A DNA stretch of 64,000 bases from Clostridium yunnanense (GTDB taxonomy: Bacteria; Bacillota; Clostridia; Clostridiales; Clostridiaceae), in contig NZ_JAENHN010000029.1 of assembly GCF_016595795.1 (NCBI RefSeq), positions 1 through 64,000 on the forward strand, in the 5' to 3' direction. Below the pieces are notes generated by a model. That model saw only the letters and a program-made list of their open reading frames with translations, searched no databases and was not told the DNA's origin. Below are positions 8,794-17,823 of the stretch, piece after piece; within the stretch, counting starts at the first letter, position 1; each line of letters starts with the position of its first letter. Position numbers and translations under genes: made by a program.

Positions 8794-8890
8794 CTTATAG
8801 TCCCATATGAAATATGGTAGGTATTAGCACCACACCGTGGTAGGTTGCTGTAAGTTCATCGAGCCCATTCTCTCCCTTACTCTTTATAAG
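8794..8890 (-). ncRNA. SAM-I (S-box) riboswitch
   Basis: On the minus strand the aptamer has P1 strands CTTATA and TATAAG, the AAGAG kink-turn region, GGGAGAGAATGGGCTCGATGA, CAGCAACC and GGTGCTAATACC, in the order and spacing of the S-box consensus. It binds S-adenosylmethionine and normally turns off methionine/SAM genes. A T5 tract lies about 45 nt downstream, but I could not fit a convincing terminator stem. No sulfur gene is downstream; the next reading frame is the unknown 117-residue protein. Confidence 0.85.
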
Positions 8891-8973
8891 CAAACTTATT
8901 CAATTTTATATTCCTAAAAAATAAAATAAACCCCTAACCATATAATAAGAGGCATTTTACAATAAAAAAACCA

Positions 8974-9060
8974 CTTATCCTTATTAGTCTTACCACCTTG
9001 AATAAAACAGGTTGGTGTTATGGTACAATCGAGCTAATCCTCTTCCATAACTCTTGATAA
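8974..9060 (-). ncRNA. Probable second, divergent SAM riboswitch aptamer
   Basis: Upstream of the first aptamer on the same strand. It has TTATCAAGAG at the 5' side, GGAAGAGGATTAGCTCGAT, ACACCAACC, GGTGGTAAGACTAAT and a closing GGATAAG that can pair with TTATC. The order matches S-box landmarks, but the GCAACC and GGTGCTAA blocks are altered, so it may be a decayed duplicate. GGATAAG runs into GUGGUUUUUUU, which resembles a terminator U-run. Confidence 0.5.
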
Positions 9061-9162
9061 ATATTATTAACTTTTATAATATTATAGTATTTGTACACTT
9101 TAAAGTCAATTAAATTATTGTTATTCTAAAATTGTTAGCACTTTATTTACATTTTAGCATTT

Positions 9163-9403
9163 TTACTTAACTTCAACTCTTGCAGTTTCTAACCATTTGT
9201 CTAATGCGTTTTTATTAAATACATATTTTCCATTAACCTTTATGTAAGGTATTTTTGTATCTAGATCAGTAACAAGTTTATTTAAATCTTCTTCAGATAT
9301 ATTTAAATATCTATAAGTATCTGTAAACTATTATTTCAGCTCATCATCTGCTACTTTATATTGCATCTTCTACCGTTAAAAATTCTTTTTGTAATTTTAG
9401 CAA
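9163..9403 (-). pseudogene. Degraded small helix-turn-helix (excisionase-like) gene
   Basis: A TTG start with AGGAGGTG upstream opens a frame reading LKLQKEFLTVEDAI and then stops. A second frame resumes with VADDELK, two stop codons, then YRYLNISEEDLNKLV, KIPYIKVNGKYVF and NKNALDKWLETARVEVK before a stop. The FLTVEDA start, KIPYIKVNGKYVF wing and ALDKWLE end resemble excisionase-type DNA-binding proteins. One frameshift and two stops make it a pseudogene. It lies directly downstream of spo0A. Confidence 0.6.
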
Positions 9404-9443
9404 ACAAAAAACACCTCCTAATCCAACTGATTAAGAAGTGTTT
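9403..9443 (-). terminator. Intrinsic terminator of spo0A
   Basis: On the minus strand AAACACTTCTTAATC pairs with GATTAGGAGGTGTTT (15 bp with two G-U pairs, 5-nt loop), followed by U6. The GGAGGTG of the stem doubles as the ribosome binding site of the decayed gene downstream. Confidence 0.7.
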
Positions 9444-9535
9444 ATGAACAAACTTATATAGTTTGTTGGTATAAAAAATAGTTTGTTATTATATGTTTGA
9501 CAAATTTCCTTATCAGAAATCGTACAACCACGCTA

Positions 9536-10351
9536 TTAGCTCACCTTATTTTTAAGTCTTAACTTATCTGCGACCATAGCGATAAATTCAGAATTTGTTG
9601 GCTTGCCCTTATCATTATGAACAGTGTAGCCAAATAGTTTGTTTATAGCATCCACTTGTCCTCTTCCCCAAGCTACTTCGATAGCATGTCTTATAGCTCT
9701 CTCAACTCTACTTGCAGTAGTATTATATCTCTTTGCTATAGAAGGATATAACTCCTTTGTCACTGCTGATAACAGTTCCATATCATTCACTACCATACTT
9801 ATAGCTTCTCTCAAATACATGTATCCCTTAATATGAGCAGGAACTCCAATTTCATGAATGATGCTTGTTATTTCAGATTCTAAATCTAATGGTTCTTTTT
9901 TAGTTTCTACCTTAACTTCTGGTGTTTCCATTAGAGGCGCTGTTTTTCTAGTAGAATCTCCTGATATTGTATCATTAAACATTTGTCTTATTCTCTTTGT
10001 AAATACATCCATATCAAATGGTTTAACAACATAATAATCTGCACCCAAAGTTATAGCTCTTTGAGTAATCTTATCCTGCCCTACAGCAGAAAGTACAATT
10101 ATCCTTGGAAATGGATCTAAGTTCATGGAAGCAAGTTTTTCTAAAACTCCAAGTCCATCTAAATGTGGCATAATTATATCCAATACAACTAGATCTGGTT
10201 TTCTTTCCTCTATTAACTTAAGAGCTTCTAACCCATCCTTAGCAATCCCAGTTACTATTATATCTCTCTGATTAAGAAGATAATCATTTAATATATTACA
10301 GAATTCCTTATTATCGTCTGCTATTAATACTGATATTTTTGACTCTTGCAT
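9536..10351 (-). CDS. spo0A: Sporulation master regulator Spo0A
   Basis: Response regulator that, once phosphorylated, commits the cell to sporulation (and in solventogenic clostridia to solvent formation). Receiver domain about 1-125 with acidic pocket Asp12/Asp13, phosphoacceptor Asp58 ([12 protein letters not shown]), Ser88 and Lys110. A linker rich in Lys/Glu precedes the Spo0A_C domain (about 155-271), whose recognition helix [21 protein letters not shown] region ([19 protein letters not shown]) is the conserved DNA-contacting part. Length 271 is normal. Start ATG with GGGGAG 6-7 nt upstream. It has its own promoter (SigH type with a Spo0A box) and terminators on both sides, so it is monocistronic. 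Confidence 0.98.
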   Translation of the reverse strand: MQESKISVLIADDNKEFCNILNDYLLNQRDIIVTGIAKDGLEALKLIEERKPDLVVLDIIMPHLDGLGVLEKLASMNLDPFPRIIVLSAVGQDKITQRAITLGADYYVVKPFDMDVFTKRIRQMFNDTISGDSTRKTAPLMETPEVKVETKKEPLDLESEITSIIHEIGVPAHIKGYMYLREAISMVVNDMELLSAVTKELYPSIAKRYNTTASRVERAIRHAIEVAWGRGQVDAINKLFGYTVHNDKGKPTNSEFIAMVADKLRLKNKVS

Positions 10352-10409
10352 AAAATTCTCCCCTTCGCATAATCATTCCAATTATTAACAATTAATTACA
10401 ATTAAATAA

Positions 10410-10434
10410 ATTCGACAAAAGTTCTTTATTTCCT
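10410..10434 (-). promoter_or_regulatory. SigH-type promoter of spo0A with overlapping Spo0A box
   Basis: On the minus strand AGGAAAT, an 11-nt spacer and GTCGAAT fit the SigH consensus (AGGAWWT, 11-12 nt, RnnGAAT). The sequence TTTGTCGAA, a perfect Spo0A box, occupies 10411-10419 and overlaps the -10 element, about 60 bp before the start codon. This points to autoregulation by Spo0A~P. Confidence 0.8.
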
Positions 10435-10454
10435 TCTTAAAAATTTTTTATTTT

Positions 10455-10486
10455 AAAAAAAGATATCTTATTAAGATATCTTTTTT
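10455..10486. terminator. Intrinsic terminator of spoIVB
   Basis: Near-perfect 15-bp palindrome (AAAAAAGATATCTTA with its complement) with T6 on either strand, between spoIVB and the spo0A promoter. Confidence 0.8.
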
Positions 10487-10513
10487 CATTATACCACAAT
10501 ATATACTTTTATG

Positions 10514-11701
10514 TTACTGTATAATACCCGCATCTTTTAACATCCATTCTATATAAATACCATATCCTACATCAGGTTTATTTATTAGAACATGTGTTAC
10601 TGCTCCAACTATTTTATTATTTTGGATAATTGGACTTCCGCTCATACCTTGAACAATACCACCAGTTTTCTCTAATAACTTAGGATCTGTAACTTTTATA
10701 ATCATGCTCTTTGGACCAGGCTTATCTTGAGATAAAAGTTTTACTATTTCGATATCGTACATTTGTGGCCCACTTTCATCAATAGTTGTTATTATCTTTG
10801 CTTTTCCTTCTTTTATTTCATCTCTGAATCCAACTTTTAAAGGCTTACTACTTCTAGTTCCTAATGTCTTATCTGCTGTTCCAAATATACCACAAACGGT
10901 ATTATTTACTATTGAACCTAAAGGAGTATCTTCCTCTACAAATACACCCTTTAACTCCCCTGGAGTTCCTTTTTGACCTTTTCTCACACTAATTATTGAA
11001 GTGTTAACTAAAGATCCGTCTCTTATACTTAATATAGTATTTGTATCATTATCTGTTATCGGATGTCCTAAAGCCCCAAACTTTTGAGTTTTGGCATCAT
11101 AAAATGTTAAAGTGCCGACTCCTGCAGTAGAATCTCTTACCCACAATCCTATTTTATATTTTTCATCTGTCATAGCTTTTATACCATTAATAGTTTTATC
11201 TACTAACTGATTATTACGGTTTATAGTAACTATCACATTTGAAGTGGTTAAATTGTTTAATTTTCTTATTAAATCCTTTGAGTTTTCTATTTCTTGATTA
11301 TTTATTTTTAAAACTACATCGCCTAATTCTATCCCGGCTTTTCTACTTGGACTTTCAGCTTTTCCTTCGTTTGTTTCAACATCTGAAAATCCAACTACTA
11401 GGACTCCTTTGGTTTGTATTTTTACACCTACACAACTACCACCAGGATATATTTCTAAGTTCTCAGTTTTTTCAGAAAAAACTGATTTCATTGGTACCAT
11501 TGCTAGTGCTTTTGGTTTTGCTTGAACTTCTTTGCTACTTGTATCTCTATTAAAGTATGTAAGAATGTTACTGTATCCCTTCTGCACTATATTCATGTAA
11601 CTTCTAGTGGTTGTAAATTCATTAGAAGAGAATTTGTAAAAGCTTACGAACATAAATAAACTTAATACGCAAAACAAATTTCTTATAAGCTTCATATTCA
11701 T
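10514..11701 (-). CDS. spoIVB: SpoIVB serine peptidase
   Basis: Forespore-secreted protease which, in Bacillus, crosses the intermembrane space and cleaves SpoIVFA to trigger SigK activation. An N-terminal hydrophobic segment (about 5-22) anchors or exports it. A PDZ domain follows (about 95-175, with AGIELGDVVLKINNQEI). The S55 peptidase domain carries His213 in GALGHPI and Ser354 in GMSGSPI, the expected catalytic residues. Length 395. The ATG chosen has GGAGGAG 5 nt upstream. Conserved recN-spoIVB-spo0A order; SigG control is expected, but I could not confirm a SigG promoter by eye. Confidence 0.96.
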   Translation of the reverse strand: MNMKLIRNLFCVLSLFMFVSFYKFSSNEFTTTRSYMNIVQKGYSNILTYFNRDTSSKEVQAKPKALAMVPMKSVFSEKTENLEIYPGGSCVGVKIQTKGVLVVGFSDVETNEGKAESPSRKAGIELGDVVLKINNQEIENSKDLIRKLNNLTTSNVIVTINRNNQLVDKTINGIKAMTDEKYKIGLWVRDSTAGVGTLTFYDAKTQKFGALGHPITDNDTNTILSIRDGSLVNTSIISVRKGQKGTPGELKGVFVEEDTPLGSIVNNTVCGIFGTADKTLGTRSSKPLKVGFRDEIKEGKAKIITTIDESGPQMYDIEIVKLLSQDKPGPKSMIIKVTDPKLLEKTGGIVQGMSGSPIIQNNKIVGAVTHVLINKPDVGYGIYIEWMLKDAGIIQ

Positions 11702-11873
11702 TTTATCTCCTCCTTCTCTTTACCTTTAAGTTACCCACAAATATAAATGCATATGCTGTATTAACTTTGTTATTAAAGACAATAAAAATAAAATAATACT
11801 AATTTTATCTTCTTTTAATCAAAATTTTACTTGAATTTTTATATAAAAGCCCAATAATCCCTTAAAAGAACAA

Positions 11874-11906
11874 AAAAATAGAACTATATTAGATAGTTCT
11901 ATTTTT
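11874..11906. terminator. Intrinsic terminator of recN
   Basis: Perfect 13-bp stem (AAAAATAGAACTA with its complement), 7-nt loop, T5 or longer on both strands, directly after recN. Confidence 0.85.
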
Positions 11907-11922
11907 CCTAAATTTTCATTTA

Positions 11923-13620
11923 TTATGTATTAGATTTCATTTTGTTTTTCTTAATATTTGCCAGTTCAACCATTTCTTTCGCGTTTACTAAAGTAGCTGA
12001 GGTTACTTCTGCTCCACCAATCATTTTGGCTACTTCTAAGTCCTTTTCATCTGAATTCATTATCTTAACTTTGGTATAGGTCTTTTCACCGTCAACGTGT
12101 TTAGATATAAGAAAATGATTATCTGACATTGAAGCTATCTGCGGAAGATGAGTTATACAAAAAACTTGATGTCTAACAGAAACTTCATACATTTTTTCTC
12201 CTACCGCTTGAGCAATCCTGCCACTTATTCCTGTATCTATTTCATCAAATATCACTGTAGGTATTTTATCTTTATTAACAAAGACTGTTTTTAAGGATAG
12301 CATTATTCTTGAAAGCTCTCCTCCAGATACTACCTTTTCTAAAGACTTCAAAGGTTCTCCTGGATTTGTAGAAATAAGGAATAATACCTTATCCATTCCA
12401 TGTATATTGAATTCCTCCACAGAAGTTATATCTATGCTGAATTTACTTTTTTCTAAACCTACATACCTTAATTCTGAACTTATTCTCTCTTCAAGATCTT
12501 TTCCTATTATAATTCTTTGGTTATGTAGATTCTCGCTTAAAGTTCTCATCTGCTGGTAAATCTTATTTTTTTCATCTATTAATGAACTGATTATTTGCTC
12601 AGAGTTTACTATCTGATTATACTGTTCTTCTAGCTGCATTCTGTAATCTAAGATAGCTTCTATAGTTTCTCCATATTTCTTTTTATATAATCCTATTTCA
12701 TAAGTTCTTCTATTAACCCTGTCCAATTCATCATCATCAAAAACATATTCGTCACTTATGTCTCTAAATTCATTGGAAATTTCTTGTAAATTATAAAATA
12801 TTTCATTTAACTCTTCATAGCTCTTCTTTATCTTTTCTGAATATTTAGTTATAGAGGAAAGATCATAGCAGATACGAGATAATTTATCAATAATAGATCC
12901 ATCTTCACTTCCCCCTCTTAAGTCATTATATGTATGAGAAAGAACTTTGCTTATTTTCTCAGCATTTGACAATATAGCAAGCTTTTCATTAAGTTCCGCC
13001 TCTTCTTCTGGCTTAAGCTTCCCTTCATCTATGTCATCTATCTGATATTTAATATAATTGGCAAGCTTTTCATTATCTTCATTACCTCTAAGCTCTCTAA
13101 TCTTTTCTTCTATCACTGAAACTTCACTAAAAAGTTTTCTATACTCAGTTAAAGTTTCGGAAATACTTTCTTCACCAAAACTATCTAAATAGTTAATATG
13201 ACTTGATTTGTTCATAAGATTTTGATTTTCATGCTGACCATGTATATCCACCAAGGTCTCTGTAAGCCTCTTAAGTGAAGAAATGATTAAACTTTTACCA
13301 TTTACTTTAATAACTGACTTTCCATTTTGAAAAGATTCTCTTGATATTATAATAAGATCATCTGTTTCTATCTCTAATTCTTCAAGTGCATTTTTTGTTC
13401 TGGTGCTTTCAATATCAAATATAGCTTCAACAAAAGTTTTATTTTCACCAGTTCTGATAATATCTTTATTAAACTTTCCTCCAAGCACATAATTTATAGC
13501 ATCAATAATTATTGATTTACCTGCTCCTGTTTCTCCGGATAGTATATTAAATCCTTTATCAAAGCTCAAACAAATTTTCTCTATAAGTGCAAAGTTCTCA
13601 ATAGTAAGTTGTAATAACAT
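11923..13620 (-). CDS. recN: DNA repair protein RecN
   Basis: SMC-like ATPase that acts early at double-strand breaks. The N-terminal half carries the Walker A motif GETGAGKS (29-36); two long coiled-coil arms follow (about 155-360); the C-terminal half has the ABC signature region VVSGGELSRIMLSLK and Walker B VIFDEIDTGISG, then ITHLPQIASM. Length 565 is standard. GGTGGG lies upstream of the start. It closes a run of genes beginning far upstream at nusB or the argR/nadK/tlyA part, and lies next to argR as in Bacillus. Confidence 0.97.
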   Translation of the reverse strand: MLLQLTIENFALIEKICLSFDKGFNILSGETGAGKSIIIDAINYVLGGKFNKDIIRTGENKTFVEAIFDIESTRTKNALEELEIETDDLIIISRESFQNGKSVIKVNGKSLIISSLKRLTETLVDIHGQHENQNLMNKSSHINYLDSFGEESISETLTEYRKLFSEVSVIEEKIRELRGNEDNEKLANYIKYQIDDIDEGKLKPEEEAELNEKLAILSNAEKISKVLSHTYNDLRGGSEDGSIIDKLSRICYDLSSITKYSEKIKKSYEELNEIFYNLQEISNEFRDISDEYVFDDDELDRVNRRTYEIGLYKKKYGETIEAILDYRMQLEEQYNQIVNSEQIISSLIDEKNKIYQQMRTLSENLHNQRIIIGKDLEERISSELRYVGLEKSKFSIDITSVEEFNIHGMDKVLFLISTNPGEPLKSLEKVVSGGELSRIMLSLKTVFVNKDKIPTVIFDEIDTGISGRIAQAVGEKMYEVSVRHQVFCITHLPQIASMSDNHFLISKHVDGEKTYTKVKIMNSDEKDLEVAKMIGGAEVTSATLVNAKEMVELANIKKNKMKSNT

Positions 13621-13641
13621 CTTAACCCACCTTACTCAATT

Positions 13642-14094
13642 TTAAGTATTTAACATTCTTCTCATTTTAGACACTAGCTCTTCAGCTTTATCTATAGTTC
13701 TAACCAATATAAATATTGTGTTATCACCAGCTATAGTTCCTGCTATGTCAGAAAAATGCAAAGTATCTATTGCTTCTGCAGCAGCAGATGCTGATCCAGA
13801 CAAAGTTTTCACCACAACCATCTTATCTACATTTTCTACATGTAGAACAGTATTAGAGAATATATTGGCCATTTTATCACTCATATCATTTGTGCTGTTA
13901 TTAATAGATGCATACTTATATTTTCCATCTGAACCAAGTACTTTTATTAACTTTAAAGTTTTTATATCTCTAGAGACTGTTGCTTGAGTCACATCAAAGC
14001 CTTCATTTTTTAATGTATCTGCAAGTTCCTCTTGTGTTTCAATAGATCTGTTATTTATTATTTCTAAAATCTTTGTATGTCTCTTTGATTTCAC
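13642..14094 (-). CDS. argR: Arginine repressor ArgR
   Basis: Hexameric arginine-dependent regulator of arginine metabolism. N-terminal winged helix (about 1-70; [34 protein letters not shown]) and C-terminal oligomerisation/arginine-binding domain with the conserved [14 protein letters not shown]. Length 150. The start is GTG with GAGGG 4 nt upstream. It lies between nadK and recN, a conserved position in Firmicutes with no evident arginine gene nearby, so it acts in trans. Confidence 0.96.
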   Translation of the reverse strand: MKSKRHTKILEIINNRSIETQEELADTLKNEGFDVTQATVSRDIKTLKLIKVLGSDGKYKYASINNSTNDMSDKMANIFSNTVLHVENVDKMVVVKTLSGSASAAAEAIDTLHFSDIAGTIAGDNTIFILVRTIDKAEELVSKMRRMLNT

Positions 14095-14106
14095 GTTACC
14101 CTCACC

Positions 14107-14943
14107 TTACCATTCGCCATCTTGGCTTAAGATTTTTTTTCTAAGTACGTTAAAATAGTCATATTCATCTAAAAGTATTAAATTACAAGGCTTTTCATTT
14201 TTTCCAACCATTATCTTGCAATTATTGCTCAGTTTAATGGATTTTTGACCATCTACAGTTAAAAATATTTCCTCAGCAAAGCTTTCAGCTAGTATTTCCA
14301 CTGTACTGCTGCCATTTATAACAATAGGCTTCATTGTAGGAGTATGAGAACATATAGGAACTATCGTTATAATCTCTAGCGATGGCATTATTAGAGGTCC
14401 ACCTGCCGAAAACGAATATGCAGTAGACCCAGTAGGAGTTGATATTATAACTCCATCACCTTTAAATGATGAATAAAATCTGTTATCAACAAGAATCTTA
14501 TACTTTACCATTCTTGAAAGAGTACCTTTAGCTATAACTATATCATTTAAAGCTATGTTATCATAAGTCCCACTAGCGCATTGAACATTACATTTTAGCA
14601 TCATTCTTTTTTCATATCTAAACTTTTTATTCTTTAGACACTCTAATGCATAGTCAACACACTTAATATCAACACTTGTAAGAAATCCAAGATTACCTAT
14701 GTTTATGCCAAATATAGGTACATCAGTCGGTACTGCCAGATCTCTTGTCGCTCCTAAAATGGTTCCATCACCGCCTAAAACCATTAGACAGTCTATATCC
14801 TTATTTTTTTCAATATCTTTATGGTTTTGAACTCTAAAAACACATGAATTCTCAAAATATTCTTGTGTTTTCTTCATTATTGTATTAATTATGGAACCAT
14901 CTTTATCTTTAGATGGATTAATGAAAATACCTATATTTCTCAT
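14107..14943 (-). CDS. nadK: NAD kinase
   Basis: Phosphorylates NAD to NADP in the cytoplasm. Signatures are GGDGTIL (57-63) for phosphate binding, GFLTSVDI, GDGVIISTPTGSTAYSFSAGGP and the C-terminal TVDGQ. Length 278 is typical. It follows tlyA by 13 nt and precedes argR by 12 nt, so the three probably share a transcript. Confidence 0.96.
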   Translation of the reverse strand: MRNIGIFINPSKDKDGSIINTIMKKTQEYFENSCVFRVQNHKDIEKNKDIDCLMVLGGDGTILGATRDLAVPTDVPIFGINIGNLGFLTSVDIKCVDYALECLKNKKFRYEKRMMLKCNVQCASGTYDNIALNDIVIAKGTLSRMVKYKILVDNRFYSSFKGDGVIISTPTGSTAYSFSAGGPLIMPSLEIITIVPICSHTPTMKPIVINGSSTVEILAESFAEEIFLTVDGQKSIKLSNNCKIMVGKNEKPCNLILLDEYDYFNVLRKKILSQDGEW

Positions 14944-14956
14944 AGTTCCCTCCGTG

Positions 14957-15766
14957 CTATATATTATTATGAGAGTCCTGAACTACCTTTTCAATTCTTT
15001 CATCTATATTAAAGTCTGCTTCATATTGCGCCTTCGTAAAATATACTAAATACTCAATATTTCCTTCAGGCCCTTTAATTGGTGAAAAATCTAAACCTTT
15101 GATTGATAAATTTAGCGATAATATAAATCCCACAATCTTCTTAATTACTTCTTTATGAGTTTCTGGGTCTCTAACTACGCCTTTTTTACCAACTTTCTCT
15201 CTTCCGGCTTCAAATTGAGGCTTTATTAATGCTACAACTTCACCTTTTTCATGAAGAAGATTTACTACTGCAGGAGTTACTTTTGTAAGCGATATAAAGG
15301 ATACATCAATTGAAGCAAAGTCTGCTTTCTCAGCTAATTGATCCTCAGTAACATATCTTACATTAGTTCTTTCCATGCATACAACTCTTTCATCAGTTCT
15401 AAGCTTCCAAGCAAACTGACCATATCCAACATCTATTGCATAAACCTTTTTTGCTCCATTTTGCAGCATACAATCAGTAAATCCACCAGTAGATGCTCCT
15501 ATATCTAAGCATACCGTATCCTTTAGCTCGATATCAAAGGATTTCATAGCTTTTTCTAACTTAAAGCCGCCTCTACTCACATATGGAATATCATTACCTT
15601 TTACTATAATCTCTGCTTCTACCTTTACCTTTTCGCCACTCTTATCTACTCTTCTTCCATCTATAAAAACATTTCCAGCCATTATACTAGTCTTTGCTCT
15701 TTCTCTCGATTGAAAGAATCCTTTTTCCACAAGAAGAATGTCCAATCTTTCTTTTTTGTCTCCCAT
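14957..15766 (-). CDS. TlyA family rRNA 2'-O-methyltransferase
   Basis: TlyA/FtsJ-like protein with an N-terminal S4 RNA-binding domain (about 6-65: RLDILLVEKGFFQSRERAKTSI region) and a C-terminal Rossmann methyltransferase (DIGASTGGFTDCMLQNGA). In mycobacteria TlyA methylates 16S and 23S rRNA; older annotations call it hemolysin A. The catalytic Lys-Asp-Lys set is suggested by the FKLEKAM and ALIKPQFEAG segments. Length 269. It lies between dxs and nadK, a conserved order in clostridia. Confidence 0.9.
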   Translation of the reverse strand: MGDKKERLDILLVEKGFFQSRERAKTSIMAGNVFIDGRRVDKSGEKVKVEAEIIVKGNDIPYVSRGGFKLEKAMKSFDIELKDTVCLDIGASTGGFTDCMLQNGAKKVYAIDVGYGQFAWKLRTDERVVCMERTNVRYVTEDQLAEKADFASIDVSFISLTKVTPAVVNLLHEKGEVVALIKPQFEAGREKVGKKGVVRDPETHKEVIKKIVGFILSLNLSIKGLDFSPIKGPEGNIEYLVYFTKAQYEADFNIDERIEKVVQDSHNNI

Positions 15767-15885
15767 TTTATCTCCTCTATATCTGCAATTATATATAGAT
15801 ATAATATTTCTATTATTTACAAATCTATCAACAATCCTACTAACTATTAATAGGATCTTACTTGATAAATATATCTATATAGATT

Positions 15886-15948
15886 AACCATTTCGTAATT
15901 AAGTTTATATTTTCAAAGTCCATTCTAAAATCTTAGAGGAATTTTGAA
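15886..15948 (-). repeat. R2-like repeat remnant overlapping the dxs 3' end
   Basis: ACCATTTCGTAATT, TTTATATTTTCAAAG and TTTTGAAAA align in order with the left two thirds of the R2 copy at 47.8 kb. The right terminal repeat is missing or lies within dxs. The remnant covers the last codons and stop of dxs. The rest of the 166-bp dxs-tlyA gap shows nothing else. Confidence 0.45.
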
Positions 15949-17810
15949 AACACATTTGCTATTTCATCTTTTATTGAAGTAATATCAAGTTTGTTCAATT
16001 TATATAGAGTACTTAAATCTCCATGTTGTATAAATTTATCTTCATATCCCAAGTTTACAATCTTACCTTTATATTCTAGTGAATTAAAATAATTCAATAT
16101 TTGGCTACCTAGTCCACCACTTATAACATTATCTTCTATTGTAATTACGTGCTTATAATCCTTAGCTATATCATCTAAAAGATTTTTATCTAATGGTTTT
16201 ATAAATGTAGCATTAATTAGTCCAACATTATACTCTTCTCCAAGAAGTTTTATAGCAGCTTCTGCATGTTGAACCATCTTGCCAGTAGCAATTACAACTA
16301 CATCCTTACCTTTTCTCATTAAATCCCACTTACCTTTTTCTATTTTATCAATAGGACTTAATTCTATACCTGTTAGATCTCCACCTCTTGGATATCTAAT
16401 AGCTACAGGTTCATTTTGAGTAAGTGCCCATCTTAGTATAGGTTTTACTTCCTCTAGGCACTTTGGTGCCACTATATTAAGATTAGGTATATGTGAGAGA
16501 TATGATATATCAAATACTCCTTGATGTGTTTCTCCATCTTCTCCAACTATCCCAGCTCTATCTATAGCAAAAACTACTGGTAGATTCTGTACACACACAT
16601 CATGTAACACTTGATCATAAGCTCTTTGCAAGAACGTTGAATATACTGCAAATACTGGTTTTAGGCCTTCTTTTGCCATACCAGCTGCCAATGTTGTTGC
16701 ATGCTGTTCTGCTATTCCTACATCAAAAAATCTGTGTGGAAATTCTTTTGCAAATTTCTTTAGTCCAGTTCCATCAGGCATTGCTGCAGTTACAGCTACT
16801 ACTTCATCAATTTCTTTTGCAATATCAATTAAACTTTCTCCAAAGGCATTTGAATATGTTCTTGTGTTTGAAGGGCATAGTTCTCCACTACAACTATCGA
16901 AAGGAGCTATACTATGAAATTTATTTGGATTCTCTTCGGCAAAATTATAGCCTTTTCCTTTTTGAGTTATTGTATGTATTATAACTGGTCCATCTGATTT
17001 TTTTGCTTTGTAAAGCATATCACTTATTTCATCTATATTATGTCCATCGATTGGACCTAAATATTTCAATCCCATATCTTCAAAAAGCATACTTGGCACT
17101 ACTAACTGCTTTATACTATCTTTTATCTTGCTTATCGAAGTAGCAATATTTTTACCTACCGTTGTTTGGTTTAAGGTATTATTAATTTCATTTTTTAATC
17201 TATTATAACCTGGATCCAATCTAACCTTACTTAAATAAGTTGAAAGTCCTCCAACATTATCTGATATGGACATCTGATTATCATTCAAAATTATTATCAA
17301 GTTAGTTTTACTATATCCTACATCATTAAGCGCTTCGAAAGCCATCCCACCTGTTAAAGCACCATCACCAATCACCGCTATCACATGGTTATCTTTTTTT
17401 AATATATCCCTTGCTCTTGCCATACCTAGCGCTGCAGATATAGATGTACTGCTATGTCCTGTATCAAATGAATCATACTTACTTTCACATCGTTTAGGAA
17501 AACCGCTTATTCCACCATATTTTCTTAAAGTTTCAAATTTATCTTTTCTTCCTGTAAGAATTTTATGTACATAGCTTTGATGGCCTACATCCCAAACAAC
17601 CTTATCTTTTTCTAGATTAAACACCTTAAATAAACTTAAAGTTACTTCTACAACACCTAAATTTGATGCTAAATGCCCACCAGTCTTAGATACATTATCA
17701 ATTAAGAACTCTCTTATTTCACCTGAAAGCGCTAAAATTTCAGTAGAATTTAACTTTTTAACATCATTAGGACATTTGATTTTATCTAAATATTTATACA
17801 TATTTTTCAT
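15933..17810 (-). CDS. dxs: 1-deoxy-D-xylulose-5-phosphate synthase
   Basis: Thiamine diphosphate enzyme that joins pyruvate and glyceraldehyde 3-phosphate, the first step of the MEP isoprenoid pathway. The ThDP motif is [16 protein letters not shown] (about 147-162) with NDNQMSIS; the central pyrimidine-binding domain has [17 protein letters not shown] and the C-terminal transketolase domain IRYPRGG. Length 625 is normal. The last residues (SKFL and stop) fall in sequence resembling repeat R2. The ispA gene lies 13 bp upstream, so dxs and prenyl synthesis are co-expressed. Confidence 0.97.
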   Translation of the reverse strand: MKNMYKYLDKIKCPNDVKKLNSTEILALSGEIREFLIDNVSKTGGHLASNLGVVEVTLSLFKVFNLEKDKVVWDVGHQSYVHKILTGRKDKFETLRKYGGISGFPKRCESKYDSFDTGHSSTSISAALGMARARDILKKDNHVIAVIGDGALTGGMAFEALNDVGYSKTNLIIILNDNQMSISDNVGGLSTYLSKVRLDPGYNRLKNEINNTLNQTTVGKNIATSISKIKDSIKQLVVPSMLFEDMGLKYLGPIDGHNIDEISDMLYKAKKSDGPVIIHTITQKGKGYNFAEENPNKFHSIAPFDSCSGELCPSNTRTYSNAFGESLIDIAKEIDEVVAVTAAMPDGTGLKKFAKEFPHRFFDVGIAEQHATTLAAGMAKEGLKPVFAVYSTFLQRAYDQVLHDVCVQNLPVVFAIDRAGIVGEDGETHQGVFDISYLSHIPNLNIVAPKCLEEVKPILRWALTQNEPVAIRYPRGGDLTGIELSPIDKIEKGKWDLMRKGKDVVVIATGKMVQHAEAAIKLLGEEYNVGLINATFIKPLDKNLLDDIAKDYKHVITIEDNVISGGLGSQILNYFNSLEYKGKIVNLGYEDKFIQHGDLSTLYKLNKLDITSIKDEIANVFSKFL

Positions 17811-17823
17811 TCCTTCTATATAA

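Noticed and set aside
11710-11780. SigG promoter upstream of spoIVB
   Set aside because: A GCATA -35-like box is present, but no convincing -10 at the right spacing.
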